Numbered from the stretch's first letter, positions 8,840 to 17,959 are shown. The stretch: DNA of 64,000 nucleotides from Caulobacter mirabilis (GCF_002749615.1 NZ_CP024201.1:2170001-2234000); one strand, 5' to 3'. Numbers and translations: made by a program. The notes: generated by a model from the sequence alone, not told the origin.

Positions 8840-10973
8840 CTCGGTAGGGCCGATAGGAAAGGCGGCGCCTCTTAGCACGCTGCGGAAGGCCGCTGATAGC
8901 CTCGCCAGGATTATCGCCGCCGAGGTCGTCGCCCAGCGCGACCGCTGGACGCTGTGGGCGCCGGTGGCGTTCGGCTTGGGCGCGGCGGGCTATCTCGCGC
9001 TGCGGACCGAGCCGTCGCTCTGGCTGGTCGCGACGGCGGCCGGTCTGGCGATCGGGCTGGCGCTCGCGGTGCGCCGAGCGGCGGTCGGCGCGCTGGCGAT
9101 CCCGGCGGTCTTGCTGGCCTTCGCCGCCGCGGGATTATGTGCGGGCAAGCTTCGCGCGACCCTGGTCGCCGCGCCGGTGATCGCCGAGCAGTCGATCGTG
9201 ACCCTCGAGGGCTGGGTAGTGGATGTCGCCAGTCCCGGCGCGGGCGGAGCTCGACTGGTGGTCGCGCCGGTCCAGGTTTCGGGTCTCGACCCGCGCGCCA
9301 CGCCGGTCCGGGTCCGGGTCACCCTGCGCGGCGAGCCGCCGACGCCCCCGCCGGGGTCGCCGATCCGCCTGCGCGCCATGCTCGGACCGCCGCCGCCGCC
9401 GGCCAGTCCCGGCGCCTACGACTTCGCCCGCGACGCCTGGTTCGACCGGGTTGGCGGCGTGGGCTTCTCGCTGGGCGAGCCCGCTGAAGCGACGCTCTCC
9501 TCGCCGCCCCGGCGTCTGCGCCTGGCCATGGCGGTCAATGCCGCCCGCTGGAGCCTGGCCCAGCGGATCGTGGCGCGGTTGGGCGTCGAGCAGGGCGGTG
9601 TCGCCGCGGCCATGGTCACCGGCCACGAGGCCTGGATCCCGCCGGAGCAGGTCGAGGCCATGCGCGCCTCGGGCCTGGCCCACATCCTGTCGATCAGCGG
9701 GCTGCATATGGCCATCGTCGGCGGCTTCGTATTCGCCGCCGTGCGCCTGGGCGTGGCGGCCTGGCCCTGGCTGGCGCTGCGTGCGAACGGCAAGAAGGTC
9801 GCCGCCCTGGCCGGCCTGTTCGCCATCGGCGGCTATCTGGTGATCTCCGGCGCGCCGCCCCCGGCCGAACGGGCAGCCATCACCGGCGGGGTGATGTTCC
9901 TGGCCGTGCTGGCCGATCGGCAGGCGATCAGCCTGCGGGCCCTGGCCGTCGCCGCCCTGGCGATCCTGGCGCTGCAGCCTGAGGCCGCGGCCACGCCCGG
10001 CTTCCAGATGTCCTTCGCCGCCACCGCCGCCCTGGTCGCCCTGGCCGAGGCCTGGCCCCAGCCGGTGAAGGAGATCGAGACGCCCTGGTGGATCCGCTGG
10101 CCCCAGGCGGCCGTGGTCTGGACCGGCGCGGCCCTGGCGGCCAGTTTCGTGGCGGGTCTGGCGACCGGCCCCTTCGCCATGCACCACTTCAATCGCGTCG
10201 CCAGCTACGGCCTGATCGCCAACCTGCTGGTCTCGCCCCTCTCGAGCTTCGTGATCATGCCGTTCCTGGCCCTGGGCGCGGCGCTGGAGCCCTTGGGTCT
10301 GGGCGGACCGTTCCTGGCGATCGCGGGCTGGGGCATCGGGATGATGACCGACATCGGCGCCGGGGTCGCCGGTCGGCCCGGCGCGACGGTCACCGTGCCC
10401 AGCGCGCCGGCCGCCGCCCTGCCGATCGCCTTTGTCGGGATCATGATCCTCTGCCTTTGGAAGGGCCGGCTGCGCTGGCTGGGCGCGCCGCTGGCCGCCG
10501 CGGTCCTGCTGTGGCCCAGGCCGCCGGCGCCGGACGTCTGGATCGCCGACGACGGCGCGGCGGTCGCGGTCCGCCACGACGACCGGGCCGTCCTGCTGCG
10601 GCCGGACGCCCGGCGCTTCGCCGCCGACCTGTGGTCACGTCGCCGCGGCCTGGTCATCGACGTGGAGGCCGAGGCGGCGCGGGACGCCCTCTACGCCTGC
10701 GGCCGGTTCGACTGCATGACCCGGGACGGGCAGGGCGTCGCCGCCTGGGCCGGCAAGCAGCCGCCGAAGGCCGCGGTTCTGGAGCGGCTTTGCGCGCCCG
10801 GCCGCCTGGTCGTGCTGCGCTCGCCGGCGCCGGCCGCCGGCTGCGAGGGCGCGTTCGTCCTGGCGGCCGAGGACTTCACCCGGGGCGGCTCGGCCGAGCT
10901 CTGGCGTACGGGAGCGGGCTGGAAGGTGCGCTGGGCCAACGACCTGCGAGGCGACCGCCCCTGGGTGCGGTGA
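8784..10973 (+). CDS. comEC: ComEC/Rec2-type competence membrane protein
   Basis: Up to about 729 aa. An N-terminal pair of hydrophobic segments (near 8955-9150) is followed by an OB-like DUF4131 region, then the competence domain with SGLAHILSISGLHMAIVGG and about eight membrane helices including AAITGGVMFLAVLADRQAISLRALAVAAL. The family forms the inner-membrane channel for DNA uptake. The only ATG upstream of conserved sequence is at 8784, which would overlap the 5' end of divergent gltX by 56 bases. No ATG occurs between 8839 and the first helix, so a non-ATG start nearer 8880 is possible. The C-terminal metallo-beta-lactamase domain of Bacillus ComEC is not recognisable: no HxHxDH is visible and the soluble tail is short. 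Confidence 0.88.
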   Translation: MEPVGEGAIRVTTGFESDISVGPIGKAAPLSTLRKAADSLARIIAAEVVAQRDRWTLWAPVAFGLGAAGYLALRTEPSLWLVATAAGLAIGLALAVRRAAVGALAIPAVLLAFAAAGLCAGKLRATLVAAPVIAEQSIVTLEGWVVDVASPGAGGARLVVAPVQVSGLDPRATPVRVRVTLRGEPPTPPPGSPIRLRAMLGPPPPPASPGAYDFARDAWFDRVGGVGFSLGEPAEATLSSPPRRLRLAMAVNAARWSLAQRIVARLGVEQGGVAAAMVTGHEAWIPPEQVEAMRASGLAHILSISGLHMAIVGGFVFAAVRLGVAAWPWLALRANGKKVAALAGLFAIGGYLVISGAPPPAERAAITGGVMFLAVLADRQAISLRALAVAALAILALQPEAAATPGFQMSFAATAALVALAEAWPQPVKEIETPWWIRWPQAAVVWTGAALAASFVAGLATGPFAMHHFNRVASYGLIANLLVSPLSSFVIMPFLALGAALEPLGLGGPFLAIAGWGIGMMTDIGAGVAGRPGATVTVPSAPAAALPIAFVGIMILCLWKGRLRWLGAPLAAAVLLWPRPPAPDVWIADDGAAVAVRHDDRAVLLRPDARRFAADLWSRRRGLVIDVEAEAARDALYACGRFDCMTRDGQGVAAWAGKQPPKAAVLERLCAPGRLVVLRSPAPAAGCEGAFVLAAEDFTRGGSAELWRTGAGWKVRWANDLRGDRPWVR

Positions 10974-11057
10974 CGGGCTGACACAATCGGAAGCGAGACA
11001 TGACTTGATGCTCCCGGTCTCAGGCGTCTGTATGCCGCCCATCGTTGGAGATGCGGC

Positions 11058-11942
11058 ATGTCCCTGTTCACCGGCCTTTCGGCCTTCCCGATCACGCCGG
11101 CCACGCCCGAGGGCAAGGTCATCGAGGCCGACCTGCGCGCCCTGATCCAGGGCGTCGTCCGCGGCGGCGCCGACTCGATCGGCCTGCTCGGCAGCACCGG
11201 GACCTACATGTTCCTCGACCGAGGCCAGCGCCGGCGGGCGGTTGAGATCGCCGTCGCGGCCGCCGGGGCGACCCCGGTGATGGTCGGCGTCGGCGCGCTG
11301 CGCACCGACGAAGCGCAGGCCCTGGCCCGCGACGCGGCCGAGGCCGGCGCGGCCGGCCTGCTGCTGGCGCCGGTCAGCTACACGCCGCTGTTCGACGAGG
11401 AGGTCTACCGGCACTTCGTCGCCGTCGCGGCGGCGACCGAGTTGCCGATCTGCATCTACAACAACCCGACCACCACCAACTTCACCTTCAGCCCGGCGTT
11501 GACCGGGCGGCTGGCCGGGCTGTCCACCGTAACGGCGATCAAGCTGCCCCTGCCCAAGTCCGGCGACATCGTCGCCGACCTGGCCGCCTACCGCCAGGCC
11601 GCGCCGAGGCTAAAGATCGGCTACAGCGCCGACTGGGGCTGCAAGGACGCGCTGCTGGCCGGGGCCGATGGGTTCTACAGCGTCGCGGGCGGCCTGTTCC
11701 CGGGGCGGATGGCCGCGCTGGTCGCGGCGGCCTCGGTCGGCGACCGTGAAGACGCCGACCGTTTGGACCAGGCGTTCGCGCCGCTGTGGACGCTGTTCCG
11801 GACCTACGGCGGCATACGGGTGATGCATGCGGCGGCGAACCGCCTGGGCCTCACCGCCGCCCGCCCGCCGTTGCCGATCCTGCCGCTGGACGAGGCGGCG
11901 GCTGATCAGGTCGCGGCGGCGACGGCGGGGCTGAGAGGCTAG
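11058..11942 (+). CDS. Dihydrodipicolinate synthase/N-acetylneuraminate lyase family aldolase
   Basis: 294 aa TIM barrel of the DapA/NanA class I aldolase family. Visible motifs are the N-terminal LSAFPITPATPEGKVI, GLLGSTGTYMFLDRGQRRR near residue 44, IYNNPTTTNF with the conserved Tyr near residue 134, and the Schiff-base Lys region STVTAIKLPLP near residue 160. The usual GTTGE motif is altered to GSTGTY, so this is probably not the lysine-pathway DapA but a paralogue acting on another 2-keto acid. It stands alone after comEC. Bestrophin follows 7 bases downstream and may be co-transcribed. Confidence 0.82.
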   Translation: MSLFTGLSAFPITPATPEGKVIEADLRALIQGVVRGGADSIGLLGSTGTYMFLDRGQRRRAVEIAVAAAGATPVMVGVGALRTDEAQALARDAAEAGAAGLLLAPVSYTPLFDEEVYRHFVAVAAATELPICIYNNPTTTNFTFSPALTGRLAGLSTVTAIKLPLPKSGDIVADLAAYRQAAPRLKIGYSADWGCKDALLAGADGFYSVAGGLFPGRMAALVAAASVGDREDADRLDQAFAPLWTLFRTYGGIRVMHAAANRLGLTAARPPLPILPLDEAAADQVAAATAGLRG

Positions 11943-11949
11943 GGCGACC

Positions 11950-12846
11950 ATGATTGTCGGACGATGGGCGGGGCTGTTCGAGGTCGCTTTCGCGCGGCAG
12001 GGCTCGATCCTGCCCAGGATCGCCGTCCGCCTGGCGGTGCTCGGCGCGATCTCGATCGTCGCGGTCTTGGCCGCCGAACGCCTGCCGCATGTCTTCGAGC
12101 GGGTGAACGCCTTGCCGTTCACGCTGCTCGGCCTGGCGCTGTCGATCTTCATGAGCTTCCGGAACAACGCCTGCTACGATCGCTGGTGGGAGGCCCGCAA
12201 GCTCTGGGGGCGGCTGATCATCGCCAGTCGGGCCTTCGCCCGTCAGACCCGCCGGTTGGCGCCCGAGGCGCGGGAGCCGCTGCTGCTCGGGCTGGCCGCC
12301 TTCGCCGGCGGGTTGGCGGCGCGGCTGCGGGACCAGGACGAGCCGGCCGCGATCGCGCGCTGGCGGCCCGGCGAGGCGCTCGCCCCGGCGCCGAACCCGA
12401 CCGATGCGGTCCTGTCGCAAGTCGGCGCCGACTGCGCCCGGCTCGCCGATCAGGGCGCCATGACGCCCGTCCATCTCGCCACGCTGGAGCTCCAGCTCAC
12501 CGAGCTGAGCCATGTCCAGGCCGGCTGTGAGCGGATCAGGACGACGCCGCTGCCGTTCGCCTATTCGCTGCTGCTGCACCGGACGGCGCATCTGTTCTGC
12601 CTGTTGCTGCCGTTCGCCCTGGCGCATGCCCTGGGCTGGTGGACGCCGCTGCTGGTCCTGGTCGTCGGCTACACCTTCTTCGGCCTCGACGCCCTGGGCG
12701 ACCAGCTGGAGGACCCGTTCGGCCTGGAGGACAACGACCTGCCGCTGGACGCCCTGGTCCGGACGGTGGAGCGCGACCTGCTGTTCTCGCTGGGCCGCGA
12801 AGACCTGCCGCCGCTGCTGGAGCCGGTCGGCTACAGACTGTCCTGA
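11950..12846 (+). CDS. Bestrophin-family anion channel protein
   Basis: 298 aa. The signature LGLALSIFMSFRNNACYDRWWEARKLWG (residues about 57-84) is characteristic of bacterial bestrophins (UPF0187), pentameric ion channels of the inner membrane. Hydrophobic helices lie at about residues 21-43, 55-73, 215-235 and 237-257. The C-terminal segment GYTFFGLDALGDQLEDPFGLEDNDLPLDAL is the second family hallmark. It is 7 bases after the aldolase gene on the same strand; no functional link is evident. Confidence 0.88.
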   Translation: MIVGRWAGLFEVAFARQGSILPRIAVRLAVLGAISIVAVLAAERLPHVFERVNALPFTLLGLALSIFMSFRNNACYDRWWEARKLWGRLIIASRAFARQTRRLAPEAREPLLLGLAAFAGGLAARLRDQDEPAAIARWRPGEALAPAPNPTDAVLSQVGADCARLADQGAMTPVHLATLELQLTELSHVQAGCERIRTTPLPFAYSLLLHRTAHLFCLLLPFALAHALGWWTPLLVLVVGYTFFGLDALGDQLEDPFGLEDNDLPLDALVRTVERDLLFSLGREDLPPLLEPVGYRLS

Positions 12847-12925
12847 CGACGGAGGCTTCAAACCCGCGGTGCTTGGCGCCGGACGCCGAGCCTGTAGTCT
12901 GACCGAAACGGTCCAGGAGGATGGG

Positions 12926-13282
12926 GTGGCGGTCACCGGCATCGGCGGCGTCTTCTTCCGCGCTGAGAACCCCGAGGCGCTGCTCGAATGGTATCGGGTC
13001 CGTCTCGGCGTGGTCATGGAGGGCTATGCCCCCTGGGCGCAGGCGGCGGGGCCGACGGTGTTCATGCCGTTCGCCGCCGACACGGGCTACTGGCCGGCCG
13101 GCAAGCAGTGGATGATGAACTTCCGGGTCTCGGACCTGGACGCCCTGCTGGCCGATCTGGCGAAGGCCGGCGTCACGGCGGAGACGAACCCCGACTGGGA
13201 TACGCCCGAGACGGGGCGCTTCGCCCGTATCCACGATCCCGAAGGCAATCCGATCGAACTGTGGGAGCCGCCGGCCGAATAG
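12926..13282 (+). CDS. Glyoxalase/VOC superfamily protein
   Basis: 118 aa from GTG 12926, preceded by an AGGAGG Shine-Dalgarno at 12915-12920, which decides the start. An ATG at 12921 is out of frame, and the upstream in-frame extension overlaps the bestrophin gene. It has a single vicinal-oxygen-chelate fold: GGVFFRAENPEALLEWYRVRLG, then WMMNFRVSDLDALLADLAKAGV, ending FARIHDPEGNPIELWEP. Substrate is unknown. The HAD gene follows 24 bases downstream. Confidence 0.82.
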   Translation: MAVTGIGGVFFRAENPEALLEWYRVRLGVVMEGYAPWAQAAGPTVFMPFAADTGYWPAGKQWMMNFRVSDLDALLADLAKAGVTAETNPDWDTPETGRFARIHDPEGNPIELWEPPAE

Positions 13283-13306
13283 GGCGGCCTTGGGGGACTG
13301 TATCTG

Positions 13307-14032
13307 ATGATCGCCGACCTTCCGCGCGCCATTCTCTTCGACCTCGACGACACCATCCTGGCGGCCGGGCAGCGGCCGGAAATCCTCCGGGAAGTGGCGC
13401 GGGAGTTCGAGGCGGACCTGGTCCCATTCGCGCCGGACGACATCGCCGAGCGTCTGGACGCCGCGTTGACCGTCTTCTGGTCCGATCCAGAACGTCACAA
13501 GGTCGCGCGTTTCGGCGTGCCGGAAGCCCGACGCCAGGTGATCGCCGAGACCTTCGCCGCCCTGGCTTCGGAGGCCTTTTCGCCCGATTTGGCGGACCGC
13601 TTCGCCGCTCGTTTCACCGCCTGGCGCGACCAGCTGACCGACTTCTTCCCCGGGGCTCGGGAGACCATCGAGGCGTTGAAAGCCCGTGGCGTCCTGCTGG
13701 CGCTGGTCACCAACGGCGGGACGGCGACCCAACGGGCCAAGATCGAACGGTTCGACCTGGCGCCGCTGTTCGATCATATCCAGGTCGAGGGGGAGCATGC
13801 GTTCGGCAAACCCGATCCGCGCGCCTATCGGCACGCGATGAGCGTCCTGGGCGTCGAGGCGCACGAGACCTGGATGGTGGGAGACCACCTGGAATGGGAG
13901 GTCGCCGCGCCGCAGAAGTTGGGCATCTTCGCCGTCTGGCATGATCCCTACTGCAAGGGCTTGCCGGCGGACAGCCCGACACGGCCGGATCGGACCATCC
14001 GCGCCATCTCCGAGCTTCTGGCCTCGCGATGA
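13307..14032 (+). CDS. HAD-family hydrolase
   Basis: 241 aa. All four HAD motifs are visible: [14 protein letters not shown] (nucleophile Asp near residue 11); [14 protein letters not shown], Lys in [34 protein letters not shown] helical C1 cap lies between I and II. The layout resembles YjjG- or phosphoglycolate-phosphatase-like enzymes, but the phosphate substrate cannot be assigned. It overlaps the following DUF2200 gene by 4 bp (ATGA). Confidence 0.87.
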   Translation: MIADLPRAILFDLDDTILAAGQRPEILREVAREFEADLVPFAPDDIAERLDAALTVFWSDPERHKVARFGVPEARRQVIAETFAALASEAFSPDLADRFAARFTAWRDQLTDFFPGARETIEALKARGVLLALVTNGGTATQRAKIERFDLAPLFDHIQVEGEHAFGKPDPRAYRHAMSVLGVEAHETWMVGDHLEWEVAAPQKLGIFAVWHDPYCKGLPADSPTRPDRTIRAISELLASR

Positions 14033-14379
14033 CCCAGCACCGCATCTACGGGACCAGCTTCGCCAGCGTGTATCCGCATTATGTCGCCAAGGCCGAGAAG
14101 AAGGGGCGAACGAAGGCGGAGGTCGACCAGATCATCCTCTGGCTGACCGGCTTTAGCCCGGCGCAGTTCGACGTCCATCTCGCCCGAAAGACCGACTTCG
14201 AGACCTTTTTCGGCCAGGCGCCGCGCCTGAACCCGGCGCGCGATCAGATCACCGGCGTGGTCTGCGGGGTTCGCGTCGAAGAGGTGGCCGATCCGCTGAT
14301 GCGCGAGATCCGCCGCCTGGACAAGCTGGTCGACGAACTGGCCAAGGGGCGGCCGATGGCGAAGATCCTGCGCGGCTAG
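14029..14379 (+). CDS. DUF2200 family protein
   Basis: 116 aa. Residues 4-40 ([26 protein letters not shown], then [11 protein letters not shown]) are the conserved core of the DUF2200 family: small, soluble, uncharacterised proteins. It is translationally coupled to the HAD hydrolase. Its stop codon TAG shares a CTAG palindrome with the stop of the convergent Rrf2 gene. Confidence 0.85.
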   Translation: MTQHRIYGTSFASVYPHYVAKAEKKGRTKAEVDQIILWLTGFSPAQFDVHLARKTDFETFFGQAPRLNPARDQITGVVCGVRVEEVADPLMREIRRLDKLVDELAKGRPMAKILRG

Positions 14380-14873
14380 CCGATCGGCGTCCCGCCGTTC
14401 CGCAGCGCCCAGTCGGCGAAGGCGCCCCGTCCCTCCGGGCCGTATCGGACGCCGACGCGCTCAGCGATCTGGGCGATGCTGACCGCCTTCAGATGGGCCC
14501 GATAGGCCGCCTCGGCCTCATGGAAGGCGCAGGCGATGTCGCAGGGGACGCGCGACGAGGTGTAGCCGGCGCATGGGCCCTGACGACGGATCTCCTGGCA
14601 TCGGAAGCTGGGACCCGATCCTTCGATGGCGGCCTGGATGTCCCACAGACTGATCTCCGCGGCCGGGCGGGCCAGCCGATAGCCGCCGCGTCCGCCGCGG
14701 CTGGCCGTCAGCACGCCGCCGCGGACCAGGGCCTGCAGATGCTTGGCCATGTAGGCCGCCGGCAGCCGGTGAAAATCGGCCAGGGCGGCGGCGTTGAGGC
14801 TGGAGTCCGGCGCCAGCCCCGCCAGCACGGCGCAGGCGTGGACGGCCCATTCGACTCCCTCGAGCGTTTTCAT
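14376..14873 (-). CDS. Rrf2-family transcriptional regulator with cysteine cluster
   Basis: 165 aa from ATG 14873 ([19 protein letters not shown]); a start 36 bases upstream is less likely. It has an N-terminal winged helix with [36 protein letters not shown], typical of Rrf2 proteins such as IscR, NsrR and RirA. Four cysteines (92, 101, 111, 115) follow, so a redox- or NO-sensing Fe-S cluster is plausible. It is divergent from an FAD oxidoreductase across a 59-base intergenic region with a small inverted repeat, which it may control along with itself. Confidence 0.86.
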   Translation of the reverse strand: MKTLEGVEWAVHACAVLAGLAPDSSLNAAALADFHRLPAAYMAKHLQALVRGGVLTASRGGRGGYRLARPAAEISLWDIQAAIEGSGPSFRCQEIRRQGPCAGYTSSRVPCDIACAFHEAEAAYRAHLKAVSIAQIAERVGVRYGPEGRGAFADWALRNGGTPIG

Positions 14874-14888
14874 TTGCGGACATCTAGC

Positions 14889-14921
14889 ATCCGAATTAAA
14901 CGGATACAAATTGTCCGAATT
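14889..14921. promoter_or_regulatory. Putative Rrf2 operator
   Basis: An inverted repeat ATCCG-N7-CGGAT (14889-14905) is followed by a direct repeat of its TCCGAATT half (14890-14897 and 14914-14921). The stretch is markedly AT-rich against its surroundings and lies between the divergent Rrf2 and oxidoreductase starts. Binding by the Rrf2 protein is an inference. Confidence 0.5.
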
Positions 14922-14932
14922 GGAAGGTCGCC

Positions 14933-16195
14933 ATGAAACATGCGGAAGTCGCCGTCGTGGGCGGAGGGATCGCGGGGCTCATCGCCGCTGTGGCGTTGGC
15001 CCGGCGCGGGCTTCGACCGACGCTGTTCGAAACGGCGCATGAGTTCGGCGGCCGGGCCCAGACGCGCGTCGTCGACGGCTTCCATTTCAACCAGGGCCCG
15101 CACGCGCTCTACATCGGCGGCGCCTTCCATGCGGCCTTGAGCGCGTTCGGACTGGCCGCGCCCGGGCGCCGCCTGTCCCTCGCCAACGCGCTGGCGCTCT
15201 GGGAAGCCGGCGACCATCCGCTGCCGACGGGTCTCGTCCGCGGGCAAGCGGCGCCGCCGCTGAGCGCCGCCGATGCCGACGACCTAGCCGAGGCCTTCGC
15301 GGCCGTCGCGGCGGGCGCCGGCGAGGCGGGGACGCCGCTGCGCGCCTTCACGGGAACCTTGTCCCCGGCCGTGCGGATGGTGGTCGAGGCCTTCGTGCGG
15401 CTGTCCACCTACGCCCATGCGCCGGAGGACATCGACGCCAAGGCCGCGCTCGACCAGCAGAGGCTGAGCTTCTCGGGGGTGATCTATGTCGACGGCGGCT
15501 GGCGCGCCCTGGTGTCACAGCTGGTCGACGCCGCGACGACGGCGGGCGTGCGGCTGAGGGCCGAGCATCGGGTCGGCGCGATCCGGCGGGAGGGCCGGAC
15601 CTGGCAGGTCGACTTGGCGGACGGCGCGACGGAAGCGTTCGAGGCGGTGATCCTGGCCGCCTCGCCGGCGGCGGCGAGCGAGCTGGTCGAAGGGGCGCAG
15701 ACCGTGGTCGCGGCGGCGCGGGCGACGCGGCCCGTTCGGACCATGGGGCTCGATCTGGGCCTGGCCGGCGTCGCGCCGGGTCCGGAGTATGCGCTGGGCA
15801 TGGATGTCCCGCTGTACATGTCGCTGCACTCGGCCGTCGCCGATCTGGCCCCGCCCGGCGGCGGGCTGCTGCACCTGGGCCGCTACCTCGCGCCGGACGA
15901 AGCGCCGGACGCAGGGCATATCAAGGCCCTGGAGCAGCTGGCGGACCGGTTGCAGCCGGGATGGCGCGATCGACTGGTCCACCGGCAGCGACTGGTCGGG
16001 ATCACGGTGGCGCACGATCTGCCGCACTGGCGTTCGGGCGGGCGGAGGGCGCCGGTCGTCGTCCCGGACGCGCCGGGGCTGTTCCTGGCCGGGGACTGGG
16101 TCGGCGACGAGGGGCTGCTGTCCGACGCTTCGGCGGCGAGCGCGGTCGTGGCGGCGCGCGAGGCGGCGGCCTTTCTCTCCGGCGTTCCGGCCTAG
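14933..16195 (+). CDS. FAD-dependent amine oxidase/phytoene desaturase-like oxidoreductase
   Basis: 420 aa. The N-terminal dinucleotide-binding motif EVAVVGGGIAGLIAAVALARRG (residues 4-25) is followed by the GGRAQTR motif near 48 of the flavin amine oxidase/phytoene desaturase/protoporphyrinogen oxidase group. The C-terminal FAD motif is GLFLAGDWVGDEGLLSDASAASA. Substrate is unknown and no carotenoid genes are nearby. It is divergent from the Rrf2 regulator, suggesting redox or NO control. Confidence 0.82.
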   Translation: MKHAEVAVVGGGIAGLIAAVALARRGLRPTLFETAHEFGGRAQTRVVDGFHFNQGPHALYIGGAFHAALSAFGLAAPGRRLSLANALALWEAGDHPLPTGLVRGQAAPPLSAADADDLAEAFAAVAAGAGEAGTPLRAFTGTLSPAVRMVVEAFVRLSTYAHAPEDIDAKAALDQQRLSFSGVIYVDGGWRALVSQLVDAATTAGVRLRAEHRVGAIRREGRTWQVDLADGATEAFEAVILAASPAAASELVEGAQTVVAAARATRPVRTMGLDLGLAGVAPGPEYALGMDVPLYMSLHSAVADLAPPGGGLLHLGRYLAPDEAPDAGHIKALEQLADRLQPGWRDRLVHRQRLVGITVAHDLPHWRSGGRRAPVVVPDAPGLFLAGDWVGDEGLLSDASAASAVVAAREAAAFLSGVPA

Positions 16196-16272
16196 GCGAG
16201 AAAATCCGCAGGGCTGTCGGAACCGGGCTTCTCTGTGCGTCCTTCGGACATCAACCGCCGGAGAACGACGCC

Positions 16273-16926
16273 ATGACCCCCGTCATCACCGCCTTCGAAC
16301 GTTCGCCCGACCGCGGCCGGGGCCTGGCGCGCGACATGCGCGTGCGCTGGGCGCTGGAGGAGGTCGGCCAGCCCTACGACGTACGGCTGCTGTCGTTCGA
16401 GGCGATGAAACAGCCCGCGCACGAGGCCCTGAACCCGTTCGGCCAGATCCCGACCTATGAGGATGGCGACCTGACGCTGTTCGAGTCTGGCGCCATCGTG
16501 TTGCACATCGCCGAGCGTCATCCGGGCGTGCTGCTGCCGACCGAGGCGAACGCCCGGACGCGCGGGATCATGTGGATGTTCGCGGCGCTGAACACCATCG
16601 AGCCGCCGATCTTCGACTACAGCCTGGTCAAGATCCTGGAACGGGACCAGCCCTGGTTCGAGGCGCGTGTCGCCGCCCTCGAGGCGCTGATCCGCCGGCG
16701 GTTGGAGAGCCTGTCCCGCCATCTCGGCGCCGCCGGCTGGCTGAACGGGGACTTCGGTGCAGCCGACCTGCTGCTGGTGACGGTGCTGCGCCGGCTGCTC
16801 GGGTCGGGCCTGCTGGAGGAGACCCCGAACCTTCCCGACTACGTCGCCCGCGCCGAGGCCCGCCCGGCCTACCAGCGCGCCTTCGCCGACCAGCTGGCGG
16901 TGTTCGAGGCGGCGTCGAAGGGCTGA
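16273..16926 (+). CDS. Glutathione S-transferase family protein
   Basis: 217 aa from ATG 16273; the upstream in-frame stretch lies inside the preceding gene. The N-terminal thioredoxin-like domain has NPFGQIPTYEDGDLTLFESGAIVLHIAERH (residues about 54-83), including the cis-Pro and the glutathione-binding E-S motif. The C-terminal helical domain ends with ADLLLVTVLRRLLGSG and RAEARPAYQRAFA. It should conjugate or reduce substrates with glutathione in the cytoplasm; the specific substrate is unknown. Confidence 0.88.
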   Translation: MTPVITAFERSPDRGRGLARDMRVRWALEEVGQPYDVRLLSFEAMKQPAHEALNPFGQIPTYEDGDLTLFESGAIVLHIAERHPGVLLPTEANARTRGIMWMFAALNTIEPPIFDYSLVKILERDQPWFEARVAALEALIRRRLESLSRHLGAAGWLNGDFGAADLLLVTVLRRLLGSGLLEETPNLPDYVARAEARPAYQRAFADQLAVFEAASKG

Positions 16927-17001
16927 GGGCTCTGGGCCGCGGCGACGTTCGTCGTCGCTGAAGTCGTCCGCCGATTGCCAATCTTCACGGGGCGTGCCTC
17001 G

Positions 17002-17244
17002 ATGCCAAGCATGGAAAGGACTTTGTACCAGGACGACGGCGTCACGCTCACCGAGCGAAGCGGTCGCTTCTTCATCCGATATGATGCCGGAGGCCATCAA
17101 GTGGCCTGGCGCGAGGATGAGATCACCGCCCAGGACGCTCGTCGCGCCATGAGCGGTCCGCGGGAGGCGGAAGACGTGCTCCTTGCACTTCAGCGCCGTC
17201 TCATGGCTGAGGGCCTTGATCCCTATCGATCGAACCTGGCCTAG
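17002..17244 (+). CDS. Small conserved-looking hypothetical protein
   Basis: 80 aa from ATG 17002 (MPSMERTLYQDDGVTLTERS); a TTG start at 16975 is also in frame. The sequence is soluble and charged (FFIRYDAGGHQVAWREDEIT, then AQDARRAM). No family is recognised. Codon composition matches its neighbours, which supports a real gene. Confidence 0.6.
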   Translation: MPSMERTLYQDDGVTLTERSGRFFIRYDAGGHQVAWREDEITAQDARRAMSGPREAEDVLLALQRRLMAEGLDPYRSNLA

Positions 17245-17309
17245 CGACCGCCCAAAGCGAGAAGAGGCGCGCGGGGGGCGACACGGCGCAGACCTACCTC
17301 CTGGTCCGA

Positions 17310-17549
17310 ATGACCGGTGCCGAGGTCGAGGCGTTCGCGAAGGCGTCCCGGATGACGACGCAGCCCTTCGACGCCCATACGGCTCGGGCGCGGGGCTGGC
17401 GGACGCCCGACTGGTGGCCGACGGAGGCCTGCCCGGCGGGGGTGGCCTACGGCGACGACCCGTTCGCGGAGCCGCCTCGCTACCTGGGCCATGTGGTCAA
17501 CTGGTGTCCGGGCGAAGGCCGCGCCTACGTCCAGAGCTTCAGATACTGA
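17310..17549 (+). CDS. Hypothetical protein, 79 aa
   Basis: The ORF begins MTGAEVEAFAKASRMTTQPF and contains a Trp/Pro-rich centre (GWRTPDWWPTEACP) and an aromatic tail (VVNWCPGEGRAYVQSFRY). An open reading frame extends upstream without an obvious start (QTYLLVR before the Met), so the N-terminus may be longer or the gene may be a remnant. It is convergent with the barstar-like gene; it does not look like a barnase. Confidence 0.5.
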   Translation: MTGAEVEAFAKASRMTTQPFDAHTARARGWRTPDWWPTEACPAGVAYGDDPFAEPPRYLGHVVNWCPGEGRAYVQSFRY

Positions 17550-17558
17550 GGGCCGTCG

Positions 17559-17846
17559 CTAGAGGAGCCTAATGCTTACCCGGGACGCCCTGTCGGCGAT
17601 CCGCCCGAGGGCGTCGAGGAGTGATCCGCCGCCGGCCGTGCGGAGACCCGCCAACTGGTCCGAATGCCGGAAGACCAACACAGCTTCGCCGGGCCAGCCC
17701 GGGCCGCCATGTTCGATGGCGTCCCAGAAGGCGTCCAGGTTCCGACCGAACAGCGCTGCGCCATCAGGCTCCGCGACGTCGAGGTATCGCTGCCAGAACC
17801 CCTCGGTCGAGGTCACGCCGGCGCAGTCGATGATGATCTCGCGCAT
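17559..17846 (-). CDS. Barstar-like protein (ribonuclease inhibitor family), orphan
   Basis: 95 aa from ATG 17846 (MREIIIDCAGVTSTEGFWQR); an in-frame ATG 4 codons upstream is possible. The barstar core is clear: a beta strand starting IIIDC, then LFGRNLDAFWDAIEHGG, a strand AVLVFRHSD, and a terminal helix and strand. Barstar folds neutralise barnase-type RNases by capping the active site. No barnase-like toxin is evident within several kilobases. It may be an orphan antitoxin, an immunity protein against external effectors, or a family member with another role. Confidence 0.75.
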   Translation of the reverse strand: MREIIIDCAGVTSTEGFWQRYLDVAEPDGAALFGRNLDAFWDAIEHGGPGWPGEAVLVFRHSDQLAGLRTAGGGSLLDALGRIADRASRVSIRLL

Positions 17847-17959
17847 CGCCGCCAGCATCGGGCCGGTGGTGGGCGGCGGCAAGGGCCGAAGCGCCGCCGT
17901 TGCCTTCCACCGGGCTTCACGTTCTCCTGCCGCCGTGGAGCATGGGGGCTCGAAGGCCG

